A stretch of DNA of 64,000 bases from CAWUEX02 sp038148375 (lineage in GTDB: Bacteria > Pseudomonadota > Alphaproteobacteria > Rhodospirillales > Rhodospirillaceae): the NCBI GenBank assembly GCA_038148375.1, contig JAYQVH010000007.1:1-64000 (forward strand), written 5' to 3'. A model generated the notes under the pieces. It worked only from the letters and a program-made list of their open reading frames with translations. It searched no databases and was not told where the DNA came from. Both the position numbers and the translations under genes were made by a program. Positions 1 through 7,488 of this stretch are shown piece by piece (position 1 is the first letter of the stretch; each line of letters opens with the position of its first letter).

Positions 1-206
1 AGGGCATAGCCCAGGGGATGTATTACAGCTGGTCCAAAGAGTTCCTGGAGGCTGGTAAGAAGCGCCTGGCCGGTGACACGGCCCGTGAGGCCAACACGGG
101 CGAGGTCAAAGTCATGAACGCCAATGGCGAAACGATCTTCCGGTTCTATAATTTTAGCGGCGCGTTCCCGGAACATATCCAGTCAGCGGCCGGGTCGCTG
201 GTGTGA
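1..206 (+). pseudogene. IS3-family transposase OrfA remnant fused to an unrelated tail (5' end off window)
   Basis: The frame is open from the left edge. Its first part (tyrosine-serine-tryptophan stretch, then EFLEAGKKRLAGDTAR up to GEVK) looks like the middle of an IS3-type OrfA, the helix-turn-helix half of that transposase. After GEVK the resemblance stops and about 30 residues beginning VMNANGETIFRF follow that I do not recognise, before a TGA at 204-206. No OrfB and no IS terminal repeat follow. I read it as a broken transposon end joined to other coding sequence. The alternative is a real host gene whose N-terminus was replaced by IS sequence. The origin of the tail is unknown. Confidence 0.6.
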
Positions 207-210
207 ATGG

Positions 211-245
211 AAAAGGGCTGTTCGTTTGACGCCGCCCTTTTGTTT
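211..245 (+). terminator. Rho-independent terminator after the IS3 remnant
   Basis: AAAAGGGC (211-218) pairs perfectly with GCCCTTTT (234-241) around a 15-base loop, and the descending arm runs into a T-rich stretch. It starts a few bases after the stop codon at 204-206 and lies before the phoX promoter. Confidence 0.7.
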
Positions 246-256
246 CATGTGAAACG
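241..256. promoter_or_regulatory. parS-like palindrome (candidate ParB site)
   Basis: TGTTTCATGTGAAACG contains 6-base arms GTTTCA/TGAAAC around TG. The widespread chromosomal parS consensus is TGTTTCACGTGAAACA. This copy differs at the central C (here T) and at the last base. It overlaps the tail of the preceding terminator. No parA or parB is in the window, so binding is only a possibility. Confidence 0.35.
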
Positions 257-277
257 GGTTTGTAAGTCGAACGTCAC

Positions 278-306
278 GCGACATGGCGGCGGAACCTTTC
301 TAGTAT
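278..306 (+). promoter_or_regulatory. Putative sigma-70 promoter of phoX
   Basis: GCGACA (278-283), 17-base spacer, TAGTAT (301-306). Each hexamer matches 4 of 6 consensus positions. It would give a 5' leader of about 30 bases before the ATG at 343. I see no convincing Pho box beside it. Confidence 0.35.
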
Positions 307-342
307 GCGCATGAGCTGACTGTTCTTTCGCCGGACCAAGAC

Positions 343-2214
343 ATGACCAAGACATCCGCATCGCCGAATTCTTCTCCCGACCGTGCCACCCTGGCGCGGC
401 GCGACATCCTTACGGGCACGGCAGCGGCGATGGTGGCGGCGACGGCCGCGCCGCGGTTGCTGGATATCCGCGAGGCGGCAGCAGCAACTCCCTTTAAGGA
501 ACTCACTCATGGTATCGATGAGTGGCATCATGTCGCCGAAGGCTTTCGCGCCGATGTGCTGGTGCGCTGGGGCGATCCGCTGTTCGCCGATGCGCCGGCG
601 CTCGACATCGGCAATCTCACCGGAGACGCTCAGCTCAAGCAATTCGGCTACAACTGCGATTTCATCGCCTACTTCCCGTTGCCCAAAGGCTCGGCGCGGT
701 CCGATCACGGGCTGCTGTGCATCAATCACGAATACACCAATGCCGATCTGATGTTCGCCGATGTGCGCGGGGCCACGCCCTATCCAGCGCCGACGCGGCG
801 GCACATGGAAGTGCAGATGGCGGCGCACGGGCACAGCGTCGTCGAAGTGAAACGCAATGATGCCGGGTCATGGGGCTACGTGCAGGACAGCCGGTACAAC
901 CGGCGCATCACGGCGTGGGAGACAGCGATGATCCTGTCCGGTCCGGCGGCAGGCCATGCGCGGCTCAAGACGACCGATGATCCCACCGGGCGCTCCGTCA
1001 TCGGCACGTTCAACAACTGTGCCGGCGGGCAGACGCCGTGGGGCACTTGCCTGATGGCCGAAGAAAACGTCCATTATTATTTCACCGGCGATCCGCGCGG
1101 CACGGACGAAGCCGGCAATCACCTCGAACTCGGGATCACGCGCGAGTTGCGCTACGAGTGGGGACGCTTTCTCGACCGCTTCAACGTCGAAAAAGAACCG
1201 CACGAGCCCAACCGTTTCGGTTGGGTGGTCGAATACGATCCCTATGATCCGTCGTCCGTGCCGGTGAAGCGCACCGCGCTCGGGCGGTTCCGCCACGAAG
1301 GTGCGACAAGCGCGGTCAGCAAGGACGGCCGGGTCGCGATTTATTCCGGCGACGACCAGCTGTTCCAGTACGTCTATAAATTCGTCTCGGCGCGGGCCTT
1401 CGATCCGGAGAACCCGGAGGCCAACCGCAACCTGCTCGACGACGGCACGTTGTATGTCGCGCGCTTCGAGGAAGACGGCAGGGTGCGCTGGCTGCCGCTG
1501 GTGTGGGGCACCGGGCCTCTGACCCCCGCAAACGGTTTTGCCGATCAGGCCGGGGTGCTGATCGAAACACGGCGGGCGGCGACGTTCGCGGGCGCGACGC
1601 CGATGGACCGCCCGGAAGACGTCGAGGCCAATCCGGTCACCGGCGCGGTTTATGTCGCACTGACCAAAAATCCGTTCCGCCGCAGCTACCAGGCCGATGC
1701 GGCCAATCCGCGCGCGCGCAACCGGGCCGGTCACATCATCGAGATGCTGCCGCCCGGCGGTAACGATCACGCGGCTGAGACCTTTACTTGGAATGTATTT
1801 CTCATGGCCGGCGATCCGTCCGATGCCGCGGCGGGAGCGATGTACCATGCGGACGTGTCCGCCAACGGCTGGTTCGCTAATCCGGATAATCTCGCGTTCG
1901 ATCCCATGGGCCGGATGTGGATCGCCACCGACGGCGCGCCGGATTTCGACACGGCGGACGGCCTCTGGACCACCGAGGTCGAGGGGCCGAGGCGGGCGCT
2001 GACGCGCTACTTCTTCAAATGCCCGGTCGACGCGGAAATGACCGGTCCTTGCTTCACGCCCGATGGCGAAACTCTGTTCGCCTCGGTTCAGCATCCCGGC
2101 CAGGGCTCCGACTTCGCCAACCCGTCCACCCGCTGGCCGGACTTCGACCCCGACATGCCGCCGCGGCCGTCGGTGGTGGCGATCACCAGGGACGGCGGCG
2201 GGCCGATTGCGTAA
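343..2214 (+). CDS. phoX: PhoX-type alkaline phosphatase (DUF839), Tat-exported
   Basis: A 623-residue protein of the PhoX/DUF839 family, periplasmic metal-dependent phosphomonoesterases that release phosphate from organic esters. The N-terminus has a twin-arginine signal (RR at 19-20, then DILTGTAAAM and an Ala-rich hydrophobic stretch), so export as a folded, metal-loaded enzyme is expected. Family hallmarks are the INHEYT segment near residue 127, the NNCAGGQTPWGTC block near 224-236 followed by AEEN, and a C-terminal beta-propeller-like region with DNLAFDPMGRMWIATDG. Length is normal. The upstream ribosome site is weak (GGA about 10 bases before ATG). Phosphate-starvation control is known for the family, but no clear Pho box is visible. 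Substrate is inferred from family only. Confidence 0.85.
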   Translation: MTKTSASPNSSPDRATLARRDILTGTAAAMVAATAAPRLLDIREAAAATPFKELTHGIDEWHHVAEGFRADVLVRWGDPLFADAPALDIGNLTGDAQLKQFGYNCDFIAYFPLPKGSARSDHGLLCINHEYTNADLMFADVRGATPYPAPTRRHMEVQMAAHGHSVVEVKRNDAGSWGYVQDSRYNRRITAWETAMILSGPAAGHARLKTTDDPTGRSVIGTFNNCAGGQTPWGTCLMAEENVHYYFTGDPRGTDEAGNHLELGITRELRYEWGRFLDRFNVEKEPHEPNRFGWVVEYDPYDPSSVPVKRTALGRFRHEGATSAVSKDGRVAIYSGDDQLFQYVYKFVSARAFDPENPEANRNLLDDGTLYVARFEEDGRVRWLPLVWGTGPLTPANGFADQAGVLIETRRAATFAGATPMDRPEDVEANPVTGAVYVALTKNPFRRSYQADAANPRARNRAGHIIEMLPPGGNDHAAETFTWNVFLMAGDPSDAAAGAMYHADVSANGWFANPDNLAFDPMGRMWIATDGAPDFDTADGLWTTEVEGPRRALTRYFFKCPVDAEMTGPCFTPDGETLFASVQHPGQGSDFANPSTRWPDFDPDMPPRPSVVAITRDGGGPIA

Positions 2215-2217
2215 GGA

Positions 2218-2232
2218 CGGGGATTTTCCCCG
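2218..2232 (+). terminator. Short hairpin at the 3' end of phoX
   Basis: CGGGGA-TTT-TCCCCG is a perfect 6-bp stem starting a few bases after the phoX stop. No T-run follows, so it may be a transcript-stabilising hairpin rather than a true intrinsic terminator. Confidence 0.4.
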
Positions 2233-2239
2233 AATCCGG

Positions 2240-2270
2240 TTGAAAACAGGCAAAAAACCCCCGATATAAC
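2240..2270 (+). promoter_or_regulatory. Putative promoter of the first methyltransferase
   Basis: TTGAAA (2240-2245) and TATAAC (2265-2270). Both hexamers are good, but the 19-base spacer is longer than ideal. Confidence 0.35.
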
Positions 2271-2334
2271 CGCCATACATCAACCGCCAGCGTGCATGAT
2301 GCGCCGGCGGCAAAATGCCTTTCGGAGGACGTCC

Positions 2335-3555
2335 ATGTACCGCGAAGACAAAGCCAGCGGCGAGCACGCTCAACCCGCGATCGATGCCATTCCGGTCGCG
2401 ACCCACAATGAGCGCGCACGGCAGAAATATGTCTCCTTCCTGCGCAAGTTCGTCATGGCCGACCTGGCCGCGGACATGCGCGATGTCTACGAAACGGCGG
2501 TCGCGCCGAAGATGCGCGCCGACACGGGTGCCGACGCCGAGGACGCGCGCGAAGTGCGCAAGGCGATGGAGCCGGTCACCTATTACCGGACGTGGTCGTC
2601 GATGCGCTACAACGCCCAGGAAATGACCTGGCAGTCCGTCGAGGACTCCGTTGAGCGTGTATTGCCGGAACTGAATGCGGTTGCCGATCGCGTTGCCGCC
2701 AGTCCGAAAGCGGGCGGCACCCTGCGCTTGAATCCGGAAACCGAGATTCCCAAGGCCGTCAGCGCACTCGACATTCACCTCATGCCGGGATGCTTCCACA
2801 CGGAATTTGACAAGAATGACGTTGCGGTCGGCGCGATTTATGCGCACGGCACAGGCGTGTTTTCCGGCGCGCTGAAGAAATCGCTCAATCCGGGCAAGGG
2901 CGGCGTGGCGGATTCCATCGGCCACTACCTGCGGCTCAAATATCCGAACTTCAAACCGAAGCGCATTCTCGATCTCGGTTGCACCATCGGGTCCAACCTG
3001 CTGCCTTATCGCTCCGCGTTTCCCGACGCCGAGCTGTATGGCGTCGATGTCGGCGCCCCGGTTCTTCGCTACGGTCATGCCCGTGCGGAATCCCTCGGCG
3101 TGCCGGTGCACTATTCGCAGCAGAATGCGGAAGACATGGATTTCGAAGACGGTATGTTCGATCTTGTCGTCTCGAGCTTCTTCTTTCACGAGATCGCGGT
3201 GCCCTCGACGCAGAAGATTCTCAAAGAGGTCTATCGTGTGCTCGCGCCTGGCGGGGTGACCATCCATATGGAATTGCCGCCTGCCAGCCTGATTGACCCC
3301 TACTATAACTTCTTCCTCGATTGGGACGCCTATCACAATCATGAGCCGCACTACGCCGCCTTCCGTCAGCAGGATCCCAAAGGCCTTCTGACCGGAGCGG
3401 GGTTCCCGGCCGAGGCGTGCGATCTGACGCGAATTCCGGACCGCGGCGGTGTTTCGGACGAAGATTTCGCAGCCGTCGCACGCGGCGAGAAAGAAGCGCC
3501 GCGGCATGCCAATTTCTCGAGCTATTATTTGTTCGGTGCGAGAAAGCCCGGCTGA
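2335..3555 (+). CDS. Class I SAM-dependent methyltransferase, tandem copy 1
   Basis: A 406-residue protein with a C-terminal class I methyltransferase fold. Motif I is an unusual LDLGCTIGSN around residue 214 instead of GxGxG. The acidic motif II is YGVDVG and motif IV/post-I is FDLVVSSFFFHEI. The first ~200 residues form an N-terminal region with WSSMRYNAQEM and DIHLMPGC that I cannot assign to a known domain. ATG 2335 is preferred over ATG 2296 because GGAGG at 2324-2328 lies 6 bases upstream. The next gene is a full-length paralog, and both sit behind phoX. Substrate unknown; nothing shows whether it acts on a small molecule, lipid or protein. Confidence 0.8.
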   Translation: MYREDKASGEHAQPAIDAIPVATHNERARQKYVSFLRKFVMADLAADMRDVYETAVAPKMRADTGADAEDAREVRKAMEPVTYYRTWSSMRYNAQEMTWQSVEDSVERVLPELNAVADRVAASPKAGGTLRLNPETEIPKAVSALDIHLMPGCFHTEFDKNDVAVGAIYAHGTGVFSGALKKSLNPGKGGVADSIGHYLRLKYPNFKPKRILDLGCTIGSNLLPYRSAFPDAELYGVDVGAPVLRYGHARAESLGVPVHYSQQNAEDMDFEDGMFDLVVSSFFFHEIAVPSTQKILKEVYRVLAPGGVTIHMELPPASLIDPYYNFFLDWDAYHNHEPHYAAFRQQDPKGLLTGAGFPAEACDLTRIPDRGGVSDEDFAAVARGEKEAPRHANFSSYYLFGARKPG

Positions 3556-3562
3556 TCGTCCG

Positions 3563-3591
3563 TTGCCAGGTGCCGTTGGCCGTCCGATAAT
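3563..3591 (+). promoter_or_regulatory. Putative sigma-70 promoter of the second methyltransferase
   Basis: TTGCCA (3563-3568), 17-base spacer, GATAAT (3586-3591). Each hexamer matches 5 of 6 positions. The predicted leader is about 26 bases. The second paralog can therefore be expressed separately from the first. Confidence 0.55.
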
Positions 3592-3623
3592 GGCCTCGTA
3601 AACCTAAACAACGGAGACGCTCC

Positions 3624-4808
3624 ATGAACGCGATCCGCGACATCGACACATTGGTCGATCCGACCCACGACGAACTGGCGCGCCAGCAATTTGTCTCGCG
3701 CCTGCGCAAACACGTCTTAAGGGAAGTGTCCGGCGACATGCGCGATGCGTACGAGTCGGCAGTCAAACCCGCCTTCGTTGCCGCGCACGGCCGTGAGCCG
3801 GAGAACGGCGTCGAGGTCCAGGACGCAATGAACACCAACCTGACTTACCGCGTGTGGAGCAGCATGCGCTACAACGCCCAGGAAATGGTCTGGGAGTCGG
3901 TACGTGAGGAAATCGAACGCCACCTTCCCGATATGGTGTCGATCGCCCAGCAGGCGATGCACTCCAACTCGCATGGCGGCTCGCTGACGCTCAATCCGCA
4001 GATCGAAATGCCGGATTATGTCGACTCGCTGGACGTCCATTTGATGCCGGGCTGCTGGCAGGACGAGCACACCGCCGACGACGTCGCGCAAGGTGCGGTC
4101 TATGCCCACGGCGGTCTGGTGTTCCGCGGATCTCTGATGCCGAGCAAAACCAAATCCGGCGTTGCGGCGTCCGTCAGCAAGTGGCTGTCGATCAAGTACC
4201 CGGAGTTCAAGCCTGAGAAAATTCTCGAAACCGGCTGCACCATCGGCAACAACCTGTTCCCCTATCACGATGTCTATCCGGACGCGGAGCTCTACGGCAT
4301 TGATGTCGCGGCACCATGTTTGCGCTACGCTCATGCCCGGGCGGTGGCACGCGGATTGCCGGTGCACTTCGCCCAGCAGGACGCCGAGCATCTCGATTTC
4401 GAAAACGAAAGCTTCGATCTCATCGTGTCCAGTTTCTTCTTCCATGAAATTTCTGCGGTGGGCACCAAGCGCATCCTCAAGGAATGCCATCGGCTGCTGA
4501 AGCCGGGCGGGATGATGGTGCACATGGAACTGCCGCCCGCCGATCAGGCAGACGCGTACTACAATTTCTATCTCGACTGGGATAACGAACATAACAACGA
4601 GCCCCACTACCGGGATTTCCGCTCGCAGAATTTCTTCGACCTGATGACCGGTGCAGGCTTTGCCAAGGACAAGTCTTTCACGGTATCGATTCCTGATATC
4701 GGCGGGGTCTCGGCGGAAGAGTTCCGCGGCGTCGCGCTCGGCGAATTGCCGCCGCCCAAGCACGGCAACTACACTGCCTGGTCGCTGTTCGGCGCCACGA
4801 AAGCCTAA
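3624..4808 (+). CDS. Class I SAM-dependent methyltransferase, tandem copy 2
   Basis: A 394-residue paralog of the preceding gene, similar along its whole length, including the unassigned N-terminal region (WSSMRYNAQEM, DVHLMPGC) and the methyltransferase core. Motif I is LETGCTIGNN near residue 202, motif II is YGIDVA, then FDLIVSSFFFHEI and the proline-rich MELPPADQ. The start is clear: GGAGAC precedes the ATG by 6 bases. It has its own promoter-like sequence and is followed after 26 bases by a lipoprotein gene that may be cotranscribed. The duplicates have diverged visibly, so they may methylate different substrates. Substrate unknown. Confidence 0.8.
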   Translation: MNAIRDIDTLVDPTHDELARQQFVSRLRKHVLREVSGDMRDAYESAVKPAFVAAHGREPENGVEVQDAMNTNLTYRVWSSMRYNAQEMVWESVREEIERHLPDMVSIAQQAMHSNSHGGSLTLNPQIEMPDYVDSLDVHLMPGCWQDEHTADDVAQGAVYAHGGLVFRGSLMPSKTKSGVAASVSKWLSIKYPEFKPEKILETGCTIGNNLFPYHDVYPDAELYGIDVAAPCLRYAHARAVARGLPVHFAQQDAEHLDFENESFDLIVSSFFFHEISAVGTKRILKECHRLLKPGGMMVHMELPPADQADAYYNFYLDWDNEHNNEPHYRDFRSQNFFDLMTGAGFAKDKSFTVSIPDIGGVSAEEFRGVALGELPPPKHGNYTAWSLFGATKA

Positions 4809-4834
4809 GGAAACTGCCAGGTCTGCCCGGTTCC

Positions 4835-6226
4835 GTGCCGCCGGGCCTTGAGTCCGGCGCGCAAACGGGTCTAGCGTTCTCCCCTAAAGACAAAACAGGG
4901 GACGCGCGCATCATCCGTCAGACTTCCACCCCGCCGGCGTGGCTGCGGCCTGCCGCACTCTTCGCAACCGTTGGCTTGCTCGCCGCCTGCGGCGGGGCGC
5001 CTGAAATGGGCGAGCCGCCGGTCAGCACAAACCTGGCTGACACAGCCTATGAGCCAAGGCCGACATTCAAGGCCAGCGCGCTGCTACCCGCGGACTTGCT
5101 GGAGGGGGACCTCCACAAAATCGAAGAGGCGGTCGAAAACGACGGTTACGAAAACCGCTACACCATCGTGTCTGACTTCGGCACCTTCGTCGCCCATCGC
5201 ACCGACTACGTGCCCGAGCGCGTGCAGGAGGTGTATGCCATCGCCGAGCTCAACACTGTGACGCGGTCGGAAGCGTTTGCCCAAGGCGTTGCCCAAGCCG
5301 CGACCAGCCCGTTCCGAGCGCTGAAGAATCTGGCAACCGAACCGGTCGGTACGGTGGCCGGTGTGTTCCAGGGCGTCGGCGCGCTGTTCTCCCAGGCCGG
5401 GGAAATGGTGGCCGGATCGCGCGGCGAGCTTGAAGAGTCCGCGGCCAAGGAGCTGGTCGGATTCGGTGAGATCAAACGCGAAGTCGCGGAAATTCTGGAG
5501 GTCGATCCCTATACCACGAACCCTGTGCTGCAGCAGGGCATGGGCGATGTCTCCTGGGCCGGCTTTGCCGGCGGCCTCAGTCTCGCGCCGTTAACCGCAC
5601 AGGTCGGTGGCGGTGTCGGTACGGCCCTGTCGGGGCTGCAAAACAGCCAGACGCTGAATTCCCTGCTGACATCGCAGTCGCCCGAAGCGCTGCGCGATTA
5701 CAACCGCAACATCCTGCAGGGATTTGGCGCGGGGGAAGAGGCGGTCGACGTGTTCATCAATCATCCGTGGCTGTCGCCGCGCCACGAGACCGTGATCGTC
5801 GCCGCGCTGGCGGGCATGGACGGGGCGGAGAACCGCGACGCGTTTCTTGCCCAGGTGGTGATTTCGGAAAGCGAGCAGCAGTCCGCCTTCTTGATGCGTC
5901 AGGCCGAAAAAATGCTCGGCTTCCATCAGAACATCAGCCCGGTGCGCCGCCTTGAGCGGACCAACCGGACGGTGATGATGCTGACCGTCGATGAGCGTGC
6001 GGTGATCGTCCTGCCGACCGACCATCTGATCTGGAGCTTAGGGGCCAGTCTGATCGCGGACCAGGCCACCCCGCCCGGCCTCGGGCGCGAAGTGTGGCTG
6101 ACGGGCACGGTCAGTGACCGGGCGCGGGCCGAATTCGAGCAGCGGGGCTGGACGGTGATGGCGGACCGCCTGGACGATCTTGCTCCGGATCTGGATGCCG
6201 CCATTCAGGAAAACGCGATTCCATAG
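4835..6226 (+). CDS. Orphan lipoprotein of unknown function
   Basis: A 463-residue protein not recognised as a member of a named family. A hydrophobic signal ends in a lipobox LLAAC, with the lipidated Cys at residue 52. The n-region is long (about 30 residues), because GTG 4835 is the only plausible upstream start and no in-frame ATG lies nearer the signal. The middle (about 155-205 and 240-275) is rich in Gly/Ala and contains amphipathic or weakly hydrophobic stretches (for example TVAGVFQGVGALF). The C-terminal half is charged and probably globular. It follows the second methyltransferase by 26 bases, suggesting cotranscription. An envelope location is inferred from the lipobox; function unknown. 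Confidence 0.65.
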   Translation: MPPGLESGAQTGLAFSPKDKTGDARIIRQTSTPPAWLRPAALFATVGLLAACGGAPEMGEPPVSTNLADTAYEPRPTFKASALLPADLLEGDLHKIEEAVENDGYENRYTIVSDFGTFVAHRTDYVPERVQEVYAIAELNTVTRSEAFAQGVAQAATSPFRALKNLATEPVGTVAGVFQGVGALFSQAGEMVAGSRGELEESAAKELVGFGEIKREVAEILEVDPYTTNPVLQQGMGDVSWAGFAGGLSLAPLTAQVGGGVGTALSGLQNSQTLNSLLTSQSPEALRDYNRNILQGFGAGEEAVDVFINHPWLSPRHETVIVAALAGMDGAENRDAFLAQVVISESEQQSAFLMRQAEKMLGFHQNISPVRRLERTNRTVMMLTVDERAVIVLPTDHLIWSLGASLIADQATPPGLGREVWLTGTVSDRARAEFEQRGWTVMADRLDDLAPDLDAAIQENAIP

Positions 6227-6286
6227 GACCAAGAGCAAGACGCCGCGGCGGAGTGAGGGTGGGAGTCAGCGCCGGATCCCTGTGGC

Positions 6287-6305
6287 GGCGCCGTATGAGG
6301 GCGCC
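6287..6305 (-). terminator. Hairpin directly after the 32-residue ORF
   Basis: GGCGCC (6287-6292) and GGCGCC (6300-6305) form a 6-bp stem with a 7-base loop, touching the TAA stop at 6306-6308 of the minus-strand mini-ORF. There is no T-run. It could also serve the convergent lipoprotein transcript. Confidence 0.35.
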
Positions 6306-6404
6306 TTACAGGAGGACCAAAGCGCTGGACGCGAACACCACACCAGTGAACAGAACGGCCGAAACCAGAACCGTCACGTGCAGATAGTTTGAAAATTTGT
6401 CCAT
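6306..6404 (-). CDS. 32-residue single-span membrane miniprotein
   Basis: Reading the minus strand gives MDKFSNYLHVTVL, then VSAVLFTGVVFASSALVLL and TAA: one predicted transmembrane helix covering most of the protein with a short polar N-terminus. An excellent ribosome site AAGGAGGT (complement of 6410-6417) lies 5 bases before the ATG, far better than chance. A hairpin follows the stop. The leader upstream holds a perfect 7-bp hairpin. It lies alone between convergent genes. Function unknown; small membrane regulators and toxin-like peptides both look like this. No antitoxin RNA was recognised. Confidence 0.6.
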   Translation of the reverse strand: MDKFSNYLHVTVLVSAVLFTGVVFASSALVLL

Positions 6405-6427
6405 AACGTACCTCCTTTTCTTAGTCG

Positions 6428-6446
6428 CCAGCGCTAAGGGCGCTGG
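6428..6446. repeat. Inverted repeat in the leader of the miniprotein gene
   Basis: CCAGCGC-TAAGG-GCGCTGG, a perfect 7-bp stem with a 5-base loop, 11-18 bases upstream of the ribosome site of the 32-residue ORF on the minus strand. Could be an RNA hairpin or an operator. Confidence 0.45.
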
Positions 6447-6501
6447 TTACATCCTAAGGTACGTACGAAATAATATTCCAGATCAGCGAAATAAATGGTT
6501 T

Positions 6502-6518
6502 TTGCTGCATAGCAGCAA
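6502..6518. repeat. Inverted repeat TTGCTGC-ATA-GCAGCAA
   Basis: Perfect 7-bp arms with a 3-base loop, in the noncoding stretch between the miniprotein gene and DUF2794. No T-run flanks it on the side needed for a minus-strand terminator. Role unknown. Confidence 0.4.
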
Positions 6519-6571
6519 TGCTGACGCTGCATGGCGCCCGCAATCCCTATAATCGCCTTGATTTCAGCTGC

Positions 6572-6595
6572 TTAGGGTCTTGCGCTCAGACCTAA
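6572..6595 (-). terminator. Hairpin overlapping the DUF2794 stop codon
   Basis: TTAGGGTCT and AGACCTAA can pair with a single bulge around TGCGCTC. The hairpin includes the stop of the minus-strand DUF2794 gene. It lacks a clear T-run on that strand. Confidence 0.35.
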
Positions 6596-6948
6596 TGCGA
6601 AACCAGCTTGATCGGCTGTTTGAAGATCTGAAGAGCCTCGAGAAGGGAGTTGCTCTGGCTCAGGGTGCGCTGCTGCGAGGTGACGACAAAGCGGCCTTTG
6701 CGGGCCAGCGGGCTTTTCGCCCGGCCCTCGGTGGCCAGCTTGGTGATGGTGAAGACGGGCTCCTCGCGGCTGCTCCGATAAATACAAAACCGGGCAAAGC
6801 CCGGTGTCGTGCCGATCGAATAATCGCGCCATTCTCCTTTGATGACGCGGCTGGAATATACGCCAAGCAATTGGTTGAGCTCCGCGCGCGTGAAGTGCAA
6901 AGCCGCAGATTTACGCCGGAATTCGGCAAGCCGTACCAATTGCCCCAT
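6592..6948 (-). CDS. DUF2794 domain protein
   Basis: A 118-residue protein matching the alphaproteobacterial DUF2794 family: it starts MGQLVRLAEF, then FTRAELNQLLGVYSSRVI, GEWRDYSIG, and a C-terminal SLLEALQIF segment. Biochemical function is unknown for the family, and its strong restriction to Alphaproteobacteria is useful taxonomically. ATG 6948 is chosen over an in-frame GTG at 6957 because the family usually starts at this methionine; AGGGA upstream is poorly spaced for either. A GATAAT-like -10 and an inverted repeat lie just upstream. Confidence 0.85.
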   Translation of the reverse strand: MGQLVRLAEFRRKSAALHFTRAELNQLLGVYSSRVIKGEWRDYSIGTTPGFARFCIYRSSREEPVFTITKLATEGRAKSPLARKGRFVVTSQQRTLSQSNSLLEALQIFKQPIKLVSH

Positions 6949-6983
6949 CGTTCGCACTGGTCCCTGCGCGGTGTCGCTGGACC

Positions 6984-7012
6984 ATTATCTTTCCACCCTT
7001 TGAAACGGTGGA
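6984..7012 (-). promoter_or_regulatory. Putative promoter/operator of the DUF2794 gene
   Basis: On the minus strand a GATAAT -10-like hexamer (complement of 6984-6989) is preceded by an inverted repeat TCCACC (6992-6997) / GGTGGA (7007-7012) with a 9-base spacer. The repeat sits where the -35 to -10 spacer would be, as for a repressor site. The -35 is poor. Confidence 0.3.
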
Positions 7013-7027
7013 CAAGGGGCGAGATGC

Positions 7028-7052
7028 GGCCGATATGACGGAAGAATCGGCC
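7028..7052 (-). terminator. Hairpin downstream of the small lipoprotein gene
   Basis: GGCCGAT (7028-7034) pairs with ATCGGCC (7046-7052), a perfect 7-bp stem with an 11-base loop, just past the minus-strand stop at 7059. No T-run. Confidence 0.4.
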
Positions 7053-7058
7053 CCCGTT

Positions 7059-7319
7059 CTAGTAGCCGGTCGACCCCATGGGCTGGCTGTTCCGGTCTGG
7101 GTCGGGCCGGTCGTAGCAATCGACGCCGCCGAGCGTGTTGTAACAATAGCGGCTGATGCGGCCTTCGGTGCCGTCGTTCCCAGAGCACAGAAAATCGCCG
7201 ACCGAGGACTCGCTGGCGTTGCACTCATAGTTGAAGCCTTGGCGCAGCATCGAATCCGTCCGCGCGCTGCAGCTCGTCAACGCAAGTGCGGCACAGAAAA
7301 TCAGGCAAGCTCGGCCCAT
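7059..7319 (-). CDS. Small lipoprotein, function unknown
   Basis: An 86-residue protein starting MGRACLIFCAAL with lipobox LTSC (lipidated Cys 17). The mature part is short and polar and contains four further cysteines (for example NYECNAS, FLCSGND, YCYNTLGG, VDCYD), so two disulphides are possible in the periplasm. The frame stays open farther upstream to 7544, but ATG 7319 is chosen because the signal peptide starts there and GGAGAG lies upstream. No family recognised. Probable outer-membrane lipoprotein by inference. Confidence 0.6.
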   Translation of the reverse strand: MGRACLIFCAALALTSCSARTDSMLRQGFNYECNASESSVGDFLCSGNDGTEGRISRYCYNTLGGVDCYDRPDPDRNSQPMGSTGY

Positions 7320-7488
7320 ACAGTCTCTCCGGTTTGAGGCAGGGTAGACGATACCCCTGGTAGCCTGACCTTGCCGGACGCCGCTTAACAAATTCTGAAG
7401 AGCTGCGGCCGACCCCGGGCCCGCCGCGCACCCCCAAATCTCTGGTAAATCGAGGTTTTTTCGGTTATCCGGGTCGCGATTTCGCGAA

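Noticed and set aside
868..3507. An 879-codon open frame on the minus strand opposite phoX and the first methyltransferase
   Set aside because: Its product has no recognisable domain and biased Arg/Gly/His composition. It is antisense to two clear genes; long antisense frames are expected where third positions are GC-rich.
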